DNA of 64,000 bases from Solibacillus isronensis. Lineage in GTDB: Bacteria; Bacillota; Bacilli; Bacillales_A; Planococcaceae. Every line of letters begins with the position of its first letter. The first letter of the stretch is position 1. A program made the position numbers and the translations under genes. The DNA lies in assembly GCF_023715405.1 (NCBI RefSeq), contig NZ_JAMBOC010000002.1, positions 310,001-374,000 of the forward strand, read 5' to 3'. Positions 28,962 to 38,205 of this stretch are shown here, piece by piece. Below the pieces are notes generated by a model. The model ran no database searches and was not told where the DNA came from. It was given only the letters and a program-made list of their open reading frames with translations.

Positions 28962-29106
28962 CGTGAAATCTCCCATCCTTGCTATAATTATGTAATTTAT
29001 TGCAATCTTTTCTCCATCCTTCTTAGCGTACTAAAAAATCCGGACAGATGCATTACTATAATTAAGATAAATTTGTGAACCATTCGGAAAATCTTCAAAC
29101 AAGAAA

Positions 29107-29141
29107 TGCTGCATTAAAAGCGGTTCACTTTTAATACAGCA
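29107..29141 (-). terminator. Hairpin downstream of hemY
   Basis: GCTGCATTAAAAG and CTTTTAATACAGC form a 13-bp stem with one mismatch, 30 bases after the hemY stop. The following T run is short. Confidence 0.6.
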
Positions 29142-29170
29142 TGTCGTTCAACTAGTCTATTGAATTGTTG

Positions 29171-30610
29171 TTACATTGCTAATTTTGATTCGGCCAACTG
29201 GTTGAGTAATTGCTCGGCTGTATTTCTTCCTTGTAAAACACAGTCCGGAATACTAATTCCCTCATAGGAGCTTCCTGTTAATAAGACATTCGGAAACTCT
29301 TGATAAAACTGTTTTTTCATAGTTGACATACGAGACTCATGACCAATTGTATATTGAGGCATTGCTTCCTTCCAGCGTGCAACTGTCGTCAACAATGGCT
29401 GGGCATCTAAACCTACCGCCCGTTCCAAATCCTGCAATACGATTTTTTCAATTTCACTGTCGGAGAGCTCCACAATCGATTCATCCCCTACACGGCCAAT
29501 GTATACCCTAAGTAGTTCATGGCCATCCGGGGAAACATTATCCCATTTCCGGTGACTCCACGTACAGCTTGTAATGGCAAAATGACTATTGCGTGAAACG
29601 AAGAAGTTAAGTGCATCTTCATATTTTTGCATCGAACCTTTTTCAAATGCCATCGTAACCGTTGCGATTGTAGCATAATTCATATCCGGAACTTGCTGCA
29701 TCGTTACAGAGTCCGGGAAAATTCTTTTCGTTACATTAAACGGTGTCGTTACAATGATGTTATTTGATTGAATGGACGTCCCATCATTCAATTCAATAAG
29801 ATGAGTATCATCATTATTTTTTTCAATGGAATTCACTTTCAAACCTTTTAAAATCGTTACATCGGTTAACGCATTTTCCAAAGTTTCAATTAATGATTCC
29901 AGCCCGTTTTCAAATGATTCATAATGTAGTTCACCTGGAGTGTCAACGAGTGCGTAAATACCTTTACCGGTTTTTTTCATACCGAGCAGCAAACTGCGAT
30001 AATCCTTTTCCAACTGATAAAACTGCGGGAACATCGATTGCATGCTAAGATGGTCGATATCACCTGCAAATGTACCTGCCAACACCGGCTCAACTAAATT
30101 TTCTACAACTTCTTTACCAAAGCGTCGATTGAAAAATTCACTAATCGGTTCGTCTGCCGCATGCGGTAATTTCGGTAATAACAAATCCCCTGCTGCGCGG
30201 AATTTCCCCATTAGAGATAGAACATTCGATTTCATGAACGGGAGGATTTTAGGTGACCCTCCGAGCAGGATATTACTCGGAATTTGGTGCAACTTGCTAC
30301 CAACTGCGATGAATGTTCGACCATAATTATTTTGAATCATCTCATGTTCGATATTTAAATCACGTGCCAACTTTCGGACACTGCTACCTGTATCAAAAAA
30401 CGATTCAGGCCCACGTTCGATAATATATCCATTTTGACGTACTGTATGGATTTTACCACCTAAACGTAGTGACGCTTCGATCAGCACGATGTCTATCGGT
30501 AAATTATGCGCCTTCGTTTTTTGCTGTAAATAGTATGCCGTCGTTAAACCAGTGATGCCACCGCCAACGATAACAACCTTGTTCCTTTTTAAAGTCACCC
30601 TCATCATCAC
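29171..30610 (-). CDS. hemY: Coproporphyrinogen III oxidase HemY/CgoX
   Basis: FAD enzyme that oxidises coproporphyrinogen III to coproporphyrin III in the Gram-positive heme branch. The 479 residues carry the N-terminal dinucleotide motif VIVGGGITGLTTAYYL, the GGKIHTV loop with RGPESF, and the C-terminal FAD segment VLLTGSSYEGISIPDCVLQGR. It follows hemH after six bases in the hemE-hemH-hemY order. The family was formerly called protoporphyrinogen oxidase. Confidence 0.95.
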   Translation of the reverse strand: MMMRVTLKRNKVVIVGGGITGLTTAYYLQQKTKAHNLPIDIVLIEASLRLGGKIHTVRQNGYIIERGPESFFDTGSSVRKLARDLNIEHEMIQNNYGRTFIAVGSKLHQIPSNILLGGSPKILPFMKSNVLSLMGKFRAAGDLLLPKLPHAADEPISEFFNRRFGKEVVENLVEPVLAGTFAGDIDHLSMQSMFPQFYQLEKDYRSLLLGMKKTGKGIYALVDTPGELHYESFENGLESLIETLENALTDVTILKGLKVNSIEKNNDDTHLIELNDGTSIQSNNIIVTTPFNVTKRIFPDSVTMQQVPDMNYATIATVTMAFEKGSMQKYEDALNFFVSRNSHFAITSCTWSHRKWDNVSPDGHELLRVYIGRVGDESIVELSDSEIEKIVLQDLERAVGLDAQPLLTTVARWKEAMPQYTIGHESRMSTMKKQFYQEFPNVLLTGSSYEGISIPDCVLQGRNTAEQLLNQLAESKLAM

Positions 30611-30616
30611 TCTCTA

Positions 30617-31549
30617 CTATTTCGCTAATTTTTTATTGATAGCATCTACCATTGCATCAATGAATAAAGGATGTGTATTTGGCATTGTCGGGCGATAGTA
30701 GCTTGCACCGATTTCGTCACAGACAACTTTACACTCAATATCATTATCATATAGCACTTCTAAATGCTCAGTAACAAATCCTACTGGTGTATAGATGAAT
30801 GCTTTATAACCTTTTTGCTCAAATAATTCCTTCGTTAAGTCCTGTACATCCGGTCCTAGCCATGGCTCTGGTGTTTGTCCGGCTGACTGCCAGCCTACTT
30901 CAACATTCACAATATCAGAAGCCTCTTCAATTAAACGTGCTGTTTCGATTAACTGCTCTTCATACGGATCGCCCGCAAGCTTAATTTTTTCCGGCAATGA
31001 GTGGTTGGACACGATTAAGCAAGCATTTGCGCGCTCTTCTTCTGTCATTTTTGCCAACTCGCCATTCACGGCATTTTTCCAGAATTCAATAAATTTAGGC
31101 TCGTCATACCATGCTTCAACAGAAGTGATATTTAACGTACCGCCTAATTTTTCAGCAGCTTCCTTTGCTCGTCCATTGTACGATTTAATAGAGAAAGTTG
31201 AGAAGTGTGGTGCTAAAACGATTGATACCGCTTCAGTGATTCCTTCTTTCACCATTGCTTCTACTGCATCTTCTACAAATGGTTCAATATGCTTTAAGCC
31301 GATAAATACTTTATATTCCACTTCGTCCTGTACTTCGTTCAAACGTGCACATAATGCATGGGCTTGTGCTTCCGTCATTTTCGCAAGCGGAGAAATACCG
31401 CCGATTGCACGGTAACGTTCTGTTAAGTCGTCCAAATGTTCCTGGCTCGGTTTGCGGCCATGACGAATATGTGTGTAATAACGTTCGATATCTTCTTCTT
31501 TATATGGCGTACCATAAGCCATTACTAATAACCCGCGTACTTCTTTCAT
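30617..31549 (-). CDS. hemH: Coproporphyrin III ferrochelatase HemH/CpfC
   Basis: Inserts ferrous iron into coproporphyrin III. The 310-residue soluble protein begins [29 protein letters not shown], and contains the catalytic histidine in [10 protein letters not shown] and the acidic site near [15 protein letters not shown]. Length and sequence match the monomeric Firmicute type. It lies between hemE and hemY; a GC-rich repeat separates it from hemE. Confidence 0.96.
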   Translation of the reverse strand: MKEVRGLLVMAYGTPYKEEDIERYYTHIRHGRKPSQEHLDDLTERYRAIGGISPLAKMTEAQAHALCARLNEVQDEVEYKVFIGLKHIEPFVEDAVEAMVKEGITEAVSIVLAPHFSTFSIKSYNGRAKEAAEKLGGTLNITSVEAWYDEPKFIEFWKNAVNGELAKMTEEERANACLIVSNHSLPEKIKLAGDPYEEQLIETARLIEEASDIVNVEVGWQSAGQTPEPWLGPDVQDLTKELFEQKGYKAFIYTPVGFVTEHLEVLYDNDIECKVVCDEIGASYYRPTMPNTHPLFIDAMVDAINKKLAK

Positions 31550-31624
31550 GTAAGTTCACCTCTGCATGTTTTTTAACACGTTTCTTTTTTAGTAAGTATT
31601 AAAGATTCTTCATCTTAATAAGGG

Positions 31625-31732
31625 GTTGATTTACATTCCGGGTCGGACGCTTTCCGCGGGCACGGCCAGAGCCTGTAGTCTCAGGCGTCGTACTGTTCCC
31701 GCTGGAGTCGCCTCCCCTCCATTCCAATCAAC
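31625..31732 (+). repeat. GC-rich intergenic repeat, copy 2 (short, intact)
   Basis: A 108-base element with 7-bp terminal inverted repeats GTTGATT and AATCAAC. Its interior is imperfectly self-complementary (GGTCGGACG... against ...GAGTCGCC). It shares long identical blocks with copy 1 at 9426-9650. It occupies the hemH-hemE gap. Confidence 0.85.
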
Positions 31733-31783
31733 TTTTCATCTATATAGTTTTCTCACCTTCACCGGTGAATAATCAAATTAAAT

Positions 31784-32845
31784 TTATTGTTGTATTGAAC
31801 GTTTTGCGATTTGTTCGCGGCTGTATTCGTGTACAAATGTTGTTAGTCGTTTTAATACAGCTGGATCTACTTCTGGGAAGACACCGTGGCCTAAGTTGAA
31901 AATATGTCCGCCTGTATGCGCTAATCCTTGATCCACAATATCTTTCGCTCGTGCTTCGATTACGTTCCAGTCAGCAAGTAATAATGTAGGATCCAAGTTC
32001 CCTTGTACCGCTTTTGTTACGCCGCGAGATTCTGCTTCACGGATCGGCAAACGCCAGTCCAAACCTACTACATCAACTGGCAGGTCATGCCATTCTTTTA
32101 CTAAATGTGATGCACCTACACCAAATTGGATTAACGGTACATTTAATGCGCGCAATTCAGCAAAAATGCGTGTCATCGTCGGCTTGATAAAAATTCGGTA
32201 ATCTTCTACATTTAATGCACCAACCCAAGAATCGAAAATTTGGATTGCCTTTGCACCAGCTTCTACTTGCGCTGTAATATCCACAATAATCATATCAGCC
32301 AGTTTTTCCATTAAAGCAAACCATGCTTTTGGCTGTGAAACCATGAATGATTTTGTTTTAGCATAGTTTTTGCTTGGGCCGCCTTCGATCATATAGCTCG
32401 CAAGCGTAAACGGAGCACCGCCAAAACCGATTAACGGAACATTTAACTGTTCTGTCGTTAACATTTTAATTGTCTCTAGCACGTAAGGTGTATGCTCTTG
32501 TGCGTTGAAATCACGTAAGTTTTCTACATCAGCTGCTGAACGGATAGGATTTGAAATAACCGGACCGATTCCCGCTTTTATTTTTACATCAATTCCCATT
32601 CCTGGTAAAGGGGTAACAATATCTTTATAAAGAATCGCTGCATCTACATTGTATTGATCAACAGGTAAACGCGTCACATATGCACATAACTCCGGCTGCA
32701 TTGTAATCTCTTCTAATGAATATTTTTCTTTTATTTCACGATATTCTGGCTGTGAACGGCCTGCCTGGCGCATAAACCAAACTGGTGTATGTTCTACTTG
32801 CTCACCGCGAGCAGCACGTAATAATGTGTCATTAAATTTCATCAT
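31784..32845 (-). CDS. hemE: Uroporphyrinogen decarboxylase
   Basis: Decarboxylates uroporphyrinogen III to coproporphyrinogen III. The 353 residues show the N-terminal signature [16 protein letters not shown] with its substrate-binding Arg, the [17 protein letters not shown] segment, and the C-terminal [14 protein letters not shown]. It leads the heme gene group and faces away from the heme monooxygenase gene, sharing a 211-base divergent region. No convincing Fur or PerR box was seen there. Confidence 0.96.
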   Translation of the reverse strand: MMKFNDTLLRAARGEQVEHTPVWFMRQAGRSQPEYREIKEKYSLEEITMQPELCAYVTRLPVDQYNVDAAILYKDIVTPLPGMGIDVKIKAGIGPVISNPIRSAADVENLRDFNAQEHTPYVLETIKMLTTEQLNVPLIGFGGAPFTLASYMIEGGPSKNYAKTKSFMVSQPKAWFALMEKLADMIIVDITAQVEAGAKAIQIFDSWVGALNVEDYRIFIKPTMTRIFAELRALNVPLIQFGVGASHLVKEWHDLPVDVVGLDWRLPIREAESRGVTKAVQGNLDPTLLLADWNVIEARAKDIVDQGLAHTGGHIFNLGHGVFPEVDPAVLKRLTTFVHEYSREQIAKRSIQQ

Positions 32846-33056
32846 TTTTGATTTCTACCCCTTAAAGTAAATTCTTTTTTATTTTATACCTCAAAAACGT
32901 CATTGATATCCATCATCGACTATAAACTTTTCATAAATAATTGTATAGATTTCTTCAATAAATGTCATGAATTTGTCTTTTCTGCTATAGAACTTTTTGA
33001 CAAATGGCTTGAATATCTTTATAAATGGAAATAATAGTGTAAGGAGGTCGGTATAT

Positions 33057-33563
33057 ATGAATTTTTATGTAACTTCAGGAACACCTGACTATATGGAAAA
33101 TTTAATCACAAAAAATCCACAGCACCCTTTAATTTTATTGCACGGAAATGGTAATTCAGTGGTGTTGCATGAAACAGAGAACAAATCTATTTTCGCAGTA
33201 CCCCGCAAGTTTGAAGTTATTGCTCAAGATGGACAGTTTACACAAAAGGGCTATTATACTTTTTTCAATATGCCCATTATGTCAGATGAGCGCCCGGTTT
33301 TCGAGAAAAAAGCTCTCGATGTCATCCCTGCTTTGAACTCCAATGACGCTGTAATTGCCTATCGTTTACTGCGTCCGATTAAAGCAGAAACCTATTTATT
33401 TATTATTCAATGGGGCGGGCCTGCTTCTTATGAAGTCTGGAAAGCCAGCAATGAGTATAAGACTTCATTTGCCCCTATCTTTGAAGGCACGACACAAGTG
33501 CTACAGTCGATGTTTAACTCATCATCCTATATTACGACATATAGTGCAGCTTCAAAAGAATAA
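33057..33563 (+). CDS. hmoB: Heme-degrading monooxygenase HmoB-like
   Basis: A 168-residue protein with a C-terminal ABM ferredoxin-like domain (about residues 70-160, FNMPIMSDERPVFEKK...FIIQWGGPASYEVWKASNEY). The final W-x-S-x-E-Y pattern is typical of the IsdG/HmoB family, which opens the heme ring and releases iron. The N-terminal third is an extension seen in HmoB/YhgC. AAGGAGG precedes the ATG at 33057; upstream in-frame codons are rejected. Divergent from hemE, it pairs heme breakdown with heme synthesis. Confidence 0.85.
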   Translation: MNFYVTSGTPDYMENLITKNPQHPLILLHGNGNSVVLHETENKSIFAVPRKFEVIAQDGQFTQKGYYTFFNMPIMSDERPVFEKKALDVIPALNSNDAVIAYRLLRPIKAETYLFIIQWGGPASYEVWKASNEYKTSFAPIFEGTTQVLQSMFNSSSYITTYSAASKE

Positions 33564-33574
33564 TGCTTTTATAA

Positions 33575-33606
33575 AAAATGCTACGATTGTGTTTCGTAGC
33601 ATTTTT
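33575..33606 (+). terminator. Terminator of hmoB
   Basis: AAAATGCTACGA pairs with TCGTAGCATTTT around a 7-base loop, followed by T residues. Confidence 0.85.
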
Positions 33607-33685
33607 ATATAAAATAATACATATTTAGAAAATCTTTCGTTTTCCGAACTATTCTGCTTCTCACTAAACAAAAGGCGGTTATTAT

Positions 33686-34237
33686 GTGAAAATACAAATT
33701 CAGTTGTTTAAAGCTTTCTTTGTTTCAGGAATTCTTGGATTCGGGGGAGGTCCGACAATCATTCCATTGCTTCATAAAGAAGTGGTTGAAAAATATAAAC
33801 TTATGACAGATGATGACTTTTCTGATGTGTTATCGATTGGAAACACATTGCCTGGTCCAATTGCTACAAAGATGGCAGGCTACATTGGTTACCGTATAGG
33901 CGGTTTTCTCGGATTAATTAACGCTCTGTTTGCTTCGGTTATGCCTACTGTATTATTAATTATTTTATTATTAAATTCATTAAACCAATTCAGTAACTCT
34001 GACTTTATCAACAACATGTCTAATGGCGTCATACCCATTGTGACAGTGATGATGGGGATTTATGCATTTGACTTTTTAAAGAAATCGCATAAAGCTTTAG
34101 GTCTAAAAATCAGCGCAATTATTTTCGTGTTCAGTTTTATAACGATTGTTTTATTCGATCTCCACCCTGGGATTATCATCGGTTCCCTCTTAATATTGGC
34201 GCTGGCATTGCCCAATAAAGGAGGAAAAGAACAATGA
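33686..34237 (+). CDS. CHR-family chromate transporter, first short subunit
   Basis: Membrane protein of 183 residues, a single CHR domain with about five to six helices. The family motifs FVSGILGFGGGPTIIPLLHKEVV and GNTLPGPIATKMAGYIGYRIGG are intact. Start is GTG at 33686. Its stop overlaps the start of a second short CHR gene by 4 bases. In this arrangement two short proteins replace the fused ChrA, each probably inserting with opposite topology. Chromate efflux is the family label; the natural substrate is not certain. Confidence 0.9.
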   Translation: MKIQIQLFKAFFVSGILGFGGGPTIIPLLHKEVVEKYKLMTDDDFSDVLSIGNTLPGPIATKMAGYIGYRIGGFLGLINALFASVMPTVLLIILLLNSLNQFSNSDFINNMSNGVIPIVTVMMGIYAFDFLKKSHKALGLKISAIIFVFSFITIVLFDLHPGIIIGSLLILALALPNKGGKEQ

Positions 34238-34761
34238 TATTTTGGGAGCTTTTTATTGCATTTTTAATACCGAACCTTTTGGCATACGGAGGCGGGCCTG
34301 CTTCAATCCCGTTAATTGAACATGAAGTGGTAGACAGGTATGAGTGGATGACGCAAAGTGAATTCAGTGAGTTTCTTGCTTTGGCAAATTCATTGCCCGG
34401 TCCTATCGCAACGAAGATGGCGGGTTATATCGGCTTTGAAGTTGGTGGTATTTCAGGGAGTATTATAGCGTTATTTGCGACAGTAGCCCCCACCCTGATT
34501 TTAATGATTACACTTTTGAATCTTCTACAAAAATATAGAGATTCGCCTAAAGTAATGCGGTTATCAAGCTTTGTATTACCTGCAATTGCCGTATTATTAA
34601 TTACATTAACATTCGATTTTGCCAAGTCTTCCTATGAATCAAATAAACTGATTCCAACGATTTTAATGATTGTCGGCAGCTATATTGCTCTGGAAAAATT
34701 CAAAGTTCCTTCTATTATAGTAATCGCCGCCGGATTATTAATTGGCGGATTCTTGTTATAA
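34234..34761 (+). CDS. CHR-family chromate transporter, second short subunit
   Basis: The 175-residue partner of the preceding CHR protein. It repeats the same motifs in diverged form: LLAYGGGPASIPLIEHEVV and ANSLPGPIATKMAGYIGFEVGG. AAAGGAGG lies within the end of the first gene, and the ATG overlaps that gene's stop. Homology of the two halves indicates an old duplication. Translation coupling should keep the pair equimolar. Confidence 0.9.
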   Translation: MIFWELFIAFLIPNLLAYGGGPASIPLIEHEVVDRYEWMTQSEFSEFLALANSLPGPIATKMAGYIGFEVGGISGSIIALFATVAPTLILMITLLNLLQKYRDSPKVMRLSSFVLPAIAVLLITLTFDFAKSSYESNKLIPTILMIVGSYIALEKFKVPSIIVIAAGLLIGGFLL

Positions 34762-34768
34762 ACATAAT

Positions 34769-34802
34769 AGGCACCCATTTTCGCTCTAGAAAATGGGTGC
34801 CT
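34769..34802. terminator. Bidirectional terminator
   Basis: AGGCACCCATTTTC and GAAAATGGGTGCCT form a perfect 14-bp stem with a 6-base loop between the convergent CHR and ecsB genes. Confidence 0.88.
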
Positions 34803-34825
34803 TATTTGTTGTACAATTCTATTTA

Positions 34826-36004
34826 TTATTTTGACATTCTCATCGTCAGTTCACTGACTGCGATAATGACAATTGGAATAATGTAAAACTGCGGCTGCAT
34901 GACTGCACAAAGTGTCACAATAATAGCCTGTACAATGCTTAGTTGACGAAGCAGTTTTGCGACAGCCTGTTTTCTCGTATCGCGAGGGATCGGGTAAAGC
35001 ATGTCCATTCGAAAATCCCCTGCTGACATGAGGGCATACTTAAGCTGAAGGGTTGTCGCAAATGCAAGTGCTCCTGCAACGATCCAAGTTACAAATGGAA
35101 TCGTAATAAACATCGCAATAACAGCTGAAATCGCCGTTAACCGTACCCATAAATAAAAATGGTCATCTGTACGGATAAACGTGCGGTAAATTAAATATGC
35201 CTGTGTATTTTCCTTTTTATAGCTGATTGCTTTATACGCAATATCCAGCCATGCACGACGTTTTACAGAGCCCTTTAAATGCGGGACATCTGTGAAGTAG
35301 TTGGCAAAACGGTAAAAACGCATCATGCGGTTTTGCTCAAGCTTAATAAAATGTTCGTAAGGCACTGGATTGTCCTGCACTTTTTTCTTCAATGTAAATG
35401 TATAATAAGCCATCATAATAAGAAATACGATGCCCAGCAAACCGTCTGTCAATGTCATTTGAATCCCGATAATCGACACAATCGCCCGCACAAATCGGTC
35501 GAGTACAATGGCATTCCCACGATTTGCATAACGGTAATTGAATTCGGCGCGCACATTAATAAATTTCAGCACCGCGATAAATAGAGCTGTCAGCCAAATT
35601 TCAGCTACGCTAAGTGTCGTAACTTCTTTCAATAACGGAATCGTTATAATATACAGAACGACCGGCAACAATAGCTGTGACCAAAACGTCCAGTTCATCG
35701 CCTTTTTGAAATAGTTCGGCATTTGGCTTTCTAGCGGCAATAAGTATACTTGATCGGGTTCTTTCAGCAATGTGACAGGTCTACTTAATGCAACTAAGAA
35801 CCCGATTACAAGGGCAACGAGCCATTCTGCCGGAAAATCAGGCTGCACGACCTTCAGCCATTCACTGTACTGATATCCCCCTGCCCCTGCGATAAAGACA
35901 AGGACAATCGCAATATGCCCTGTAAAGACGAAGCGCATATACTTCATCACTTCGCCGATGTAATGCTCGAAGCGCTTAGCCCATACACTATGCATGCTGT
36001 TCAT
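34826..36004 (-). CDS. ecsB: EcsB ABC transporter membrane subunit
   Basis: Integral membrane protein of 392 residues with about eight to ten helices, the partner of EcsA. In B. subtilis Ecs is needed for normal secretion, competence, and regulated intramembrane proteolysis by RasP. Sequence order fits: N-terminal WAKRFEHYIGEVMKYMRFVFTGHIAIVL, and the PLESQMPNYFKKAMNWTFWSQ loop. It overlaps ecsA by 17 bases. The transported substrate is unknown. Confidence 0.92.
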   Translation of the reverse strand: MNSMHSVWAKRFEHYIGEVMKYMRFVFTGHIAIVLVFIAGAGGYQYSEWLKVVQPDFPAEWLVALVIGFLVALSRPVTLLKEPDQVYLLPLESQMPNYFKKAMNWTFWSQLLLPVVLYIITIPLLKEVTTLSVAEIWLTALFIAVLKFINVRAEFNYRYANRGNAIVLDRFVRAIVSIIGIQMTLTDGLLGIVFLIMMAYYTFTLKKKVQDNPVPYEHFIKLEQNRMMRFYRFANYFTDVPHLKGSVKRRAWLDIAYKAISYKKENTQAYLIYRTFIRTDDHFYLWVRLTAISAVIAMFITIPFVTWIVAGALAFATTLQLKYALMSAGDFRMDMLYPIPRDTRKQAVAKLLRQLSIVQAIIVTLCAVMQPQFYIIPIVIIAVSELTMRMSK

Positions 36005-36746
36005 TGTCCTGCTCCTTTGTCATTGCAATATACAAATCATCCAGTGTCGCAGTCGGCATATTGAACGCTTTGCGCAAATCATTCATTGTTCCTTGCGCAC
36101 GAACACGTCCTTCATGAAGTAAGATGATGCGGTCACAATGTTTTTCTGCAGTCGATAAAATATGTGTCGACATTAAAATCGATGCCCCTGCACGTTTTTT
36201 ATCATCCATTTGATCAAGCAATGACTGAATGCCGAGCGGGTCTAAACCGACAAACGGCTCATCGATAATATATAAACTTGGATCGACTAAAAATGCGCAC
36301 ATAATCATTACCTTCTGGCGCATCCCTTTAGAAAAGTGCGAAGGGAACCAATTTAATCGCTTTTCCATACGGAATTCCTTCAATAAAACTTCAGAGCGTT
36401 CTTCCAATGTTCTCTCATCTAAACCATAGGCCATTGCCGTTAATTGTAAATGTTCTTTTAATGTTAATTCTTCATATAGTACGGGTGTTTCCGGAATATA
36501 GGAGAAGCTTGATCGGTACTTGTCCAAATTTCCCTTTAACGTCACACCGTTTAAACGAATTTCTCCAGAGCGCGGTAAGAGCGTGCCAATAATATGCTTG
36601 ATCGTCGTACTTTTCCCAGCACCGTTAAGGCCGATTAATCCAACGAGCTCTCCTTTGTTAATTTCAAATGATAAATCTTGAATCACAGGCTTTCTCGTAT
36701 AACCACCTGTTACATTTTGCAGTTGTAAAATTGTCACAGTCGTCAC
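35988..36746 (-). CDS. ecsA: EcsA ABC transporter ATPase
   Basis: ATP-binding subunit of 252 residues. Walker A GLNGAGKST, a signature HFSKGMRQKV in place of LSGGQ (a usual EcsA/ABC-2 variant), Walker B LYIIDEPFVGLDP and the switch His in STHIL are all present. It lies upstream of ecsB and divergent from hit, as recalled in B. subtilis. Confidence 0.95.
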   Translation of the reverse strand: MTTVTILQLQNVTGGYTRKPVIQDLSFEINKGELVGLIGLNGAGKSTTIKHIIGTLLPRSGEIRLNGVTLKGNLDKYRSSFSYIPETPVLYEELTLKEHLQLTAMAYGLDERTLEERSEVLLKEFRMEKRLNWFPSHFSKGMRQKVMIMCAFLVDPSLYIIDEPFVGLDPLGIQSLLDQMDDKKRAGASILMSTHILSTAEKHCDRIILLHEGRVRAQGTMNDLRKAFNMPTATLDDLYIAMTKEQDNEQHA

Positions 36747-36907
36747 TCCTCTTTTCTAAAATTTAGTTTATCAAAAGCGAATAAAATTGAACACTGAATG
36801 CAACACTCAATTCAAAGAACAAAAAGTAAATCCTTCATATAAGAAAGTAGTTTTCCGAATAATCTATGATAGAATAAAGAAAAATAATAGTATCTTCACC
36901 ATAAATT

Positions 36908-36975
36908 GGGGTTGTACAGTTGATTTTTATTGTTGGCGGATGCTTTCGAACGGAAATTGCCGCCCTGTACTCCAC
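36908..36975. repeat. Hairpin-forming segment between ecsA and hit
   Basis: GTACAG (36914-36919) and GGCGG (36935-36939) pair with the contiguous CCGCCCTGTAC (36960-36970). This leaves a 15-base bulge on one arm. The loop contains GGATGCTTTC, like the core GGACGCTTTC of the GC-rich repeats. It may be a decayed repeat or part of the leader of hit. It occupies the 301-base gap, where no gene was found. Confidence 0.35.
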
Positions 36976-37047
36976 ATAACTTACAATAACATTATTTTCT
37001 AACTTCTAATGGTGAAAATCAAAAATAAAAAAGGAGCGATAAATAAG

Positions 37048-37467
37048 ATGAGTGATTGCTTATTTTGCAAAATCATTGCCGGTGAAATTCCAAGTATTAA
37101 AGTTTATGAGGACGAGCATACTTTTGCCTTCATGGACATTGCCCCATTAACAAAAGGCCATACACTGTTAATCCCGAAAACACATTGTAAAGATCTATTT
37201 GAAATGTCAGAAGATGTAGCACGTAATTTATATGCTGCTGCCCCGAAAGTGGCTAATGCCATTAAAGCTGCTTTTAACCCGGCTGGTATGAATACGATTA
37301 ATAATAACGGTGCTGAAGCAGGCCAAACCGTTTTCCATTACCATCTGCATCTCGTTCCCCGCTATGACGAAAAAGATGGACTAGTTGTCAACTGGAATGG
37401 TCGTTCACAGGAATTCCCGCCAGATGTGCTGTCGACACTTTCTGAGGAAATTAAATCACATTTATAA
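37048..37467 (+). CDS. hit: HIT-family nucleotide-binding protein
   Basis: Histidine-triad protein of 139 residues, likely a nucleoside phosphoramidate or dinucleotide hydrolase. The N-terminal CxxC (DCLFCKI) and the catalytic triad HYHLHLVPR are intact. The ATG at 37048 follows AAGGAG; the in-frame upstream codons lack a site. Next to ecsAB in divergent orientation. Confidence 0.94.
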   Translation: MSDCLFCKIIAGEIPSIKVYEDEHTFAFMDIAPLTKGHTLLIPKTHCKDLFEMSEDVARNLYAAAPKVANAIKAAFNPAGMNTINNNGAEAGQTVFHYHLHLVPRYDEKDGLVVNWNGRSQEFPPDVLSTLSEEIKSHL

Positions 37468-37512
37468 TTGCTCCTATCAGTTATATTTACACGACTGTAT
37501 GAGGAGACTATG

Positions 37513-37550
37513 GCCAGCATCTTTTTCATCTATGAAAATGCTGGTTTTTC
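37513..37550 (+). terminator. Terminator of hit
   Basis: CCAGCATCTTTTTCAT pairs with ATGAAAATGCTGG with small mismatches, followed by TTTTTC. Confidence 0.8.
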
Positions 37551-37647
37551 TTTTATTACTTCCCCGCCCAATCTTTCCAATGTTTATCGGAACATGGATT
37601 TGGAAAAAGATTTGGATAACAAATATAAATAAAGTGAGGTTATCAAT

Positions 37648-38016
37648 ATGAAAGCAAAATCATTTTTACTAGGTATTACAACTGGCATCGTTGGCGGTGC
37701 GGCTGTTATTTTATTTACAGCACCGCAATCAGGGACAGCTTTACGACAAAACTTATTGGAGAATACTAAAAAGGCCACATCAAAGCTCCAAGACGTACAA
37801 CATGAACTAAATAACGTCAAGCAATCGATTACAACTTTAAAGGCAGAAGTACAAAATAGTATGCCTAGTATAGTAAATGAATTAAAGGATAATTTCGCAA
37901 ATTTCAAAACCCAGATAGAACCGGAAGCAATAAATTTAAAACAAGAAATCGAGAAATTACAGAATTCTATAAGTGAAATCGAGAAAAATATACCTTCAAA
38001 TAGAAATAACGAGTAA
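37648..38016 (+). CDS. yhaH: YtxH-domain protein, YhaH-like
   Basis: Small protein of 122 residues with an N-terminal hydrophobic Gly-rich segment (LLGITTGIVGGAAVILFTAPQSG) followed by a long charged coiled coil. This is the YtxH layout, linked to general stress in bacilli. Position between hit and scoC matches B. subtilis YhaH. Function is unknown; it probably anchors to the membrane through the N-terminus. Confidence 0.82.
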   Translation: MKAKSFLLGITTGIVGGAAVILFTAPQSGTALRQNLLENTKKATSKLQDVQHELNNVKQSITTLKAEVQNSMPSIVNELKDNFANFKTQIEPEAINLKQEIEKLQNSISEIEKNIPSNRNNE

Positions 38017-38205
38017 TGAACAGCGATTCACCAATATAACTTTAGAACTACATTAAAGTTTGAAAACGGTCAATTTAATCCCAAAATTATCTTTTTATAG
38101 CATAAATCAACCAATGTTGAATTATTCCATTTTTCTAACTTTAAACTCTTTTCTTTTATTGCTATAATAATTTTAAAATGTAAATGAAAGAAGAAGGTGA
38201 TTGCT

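Noticed and set aside
32846..33056. Possible Fur, PerR or riboswitch element between hemE and hmoB
   Set aside because: No adequate match to the recalled boxes and no paired structure beyond short AT-rich hairpins.
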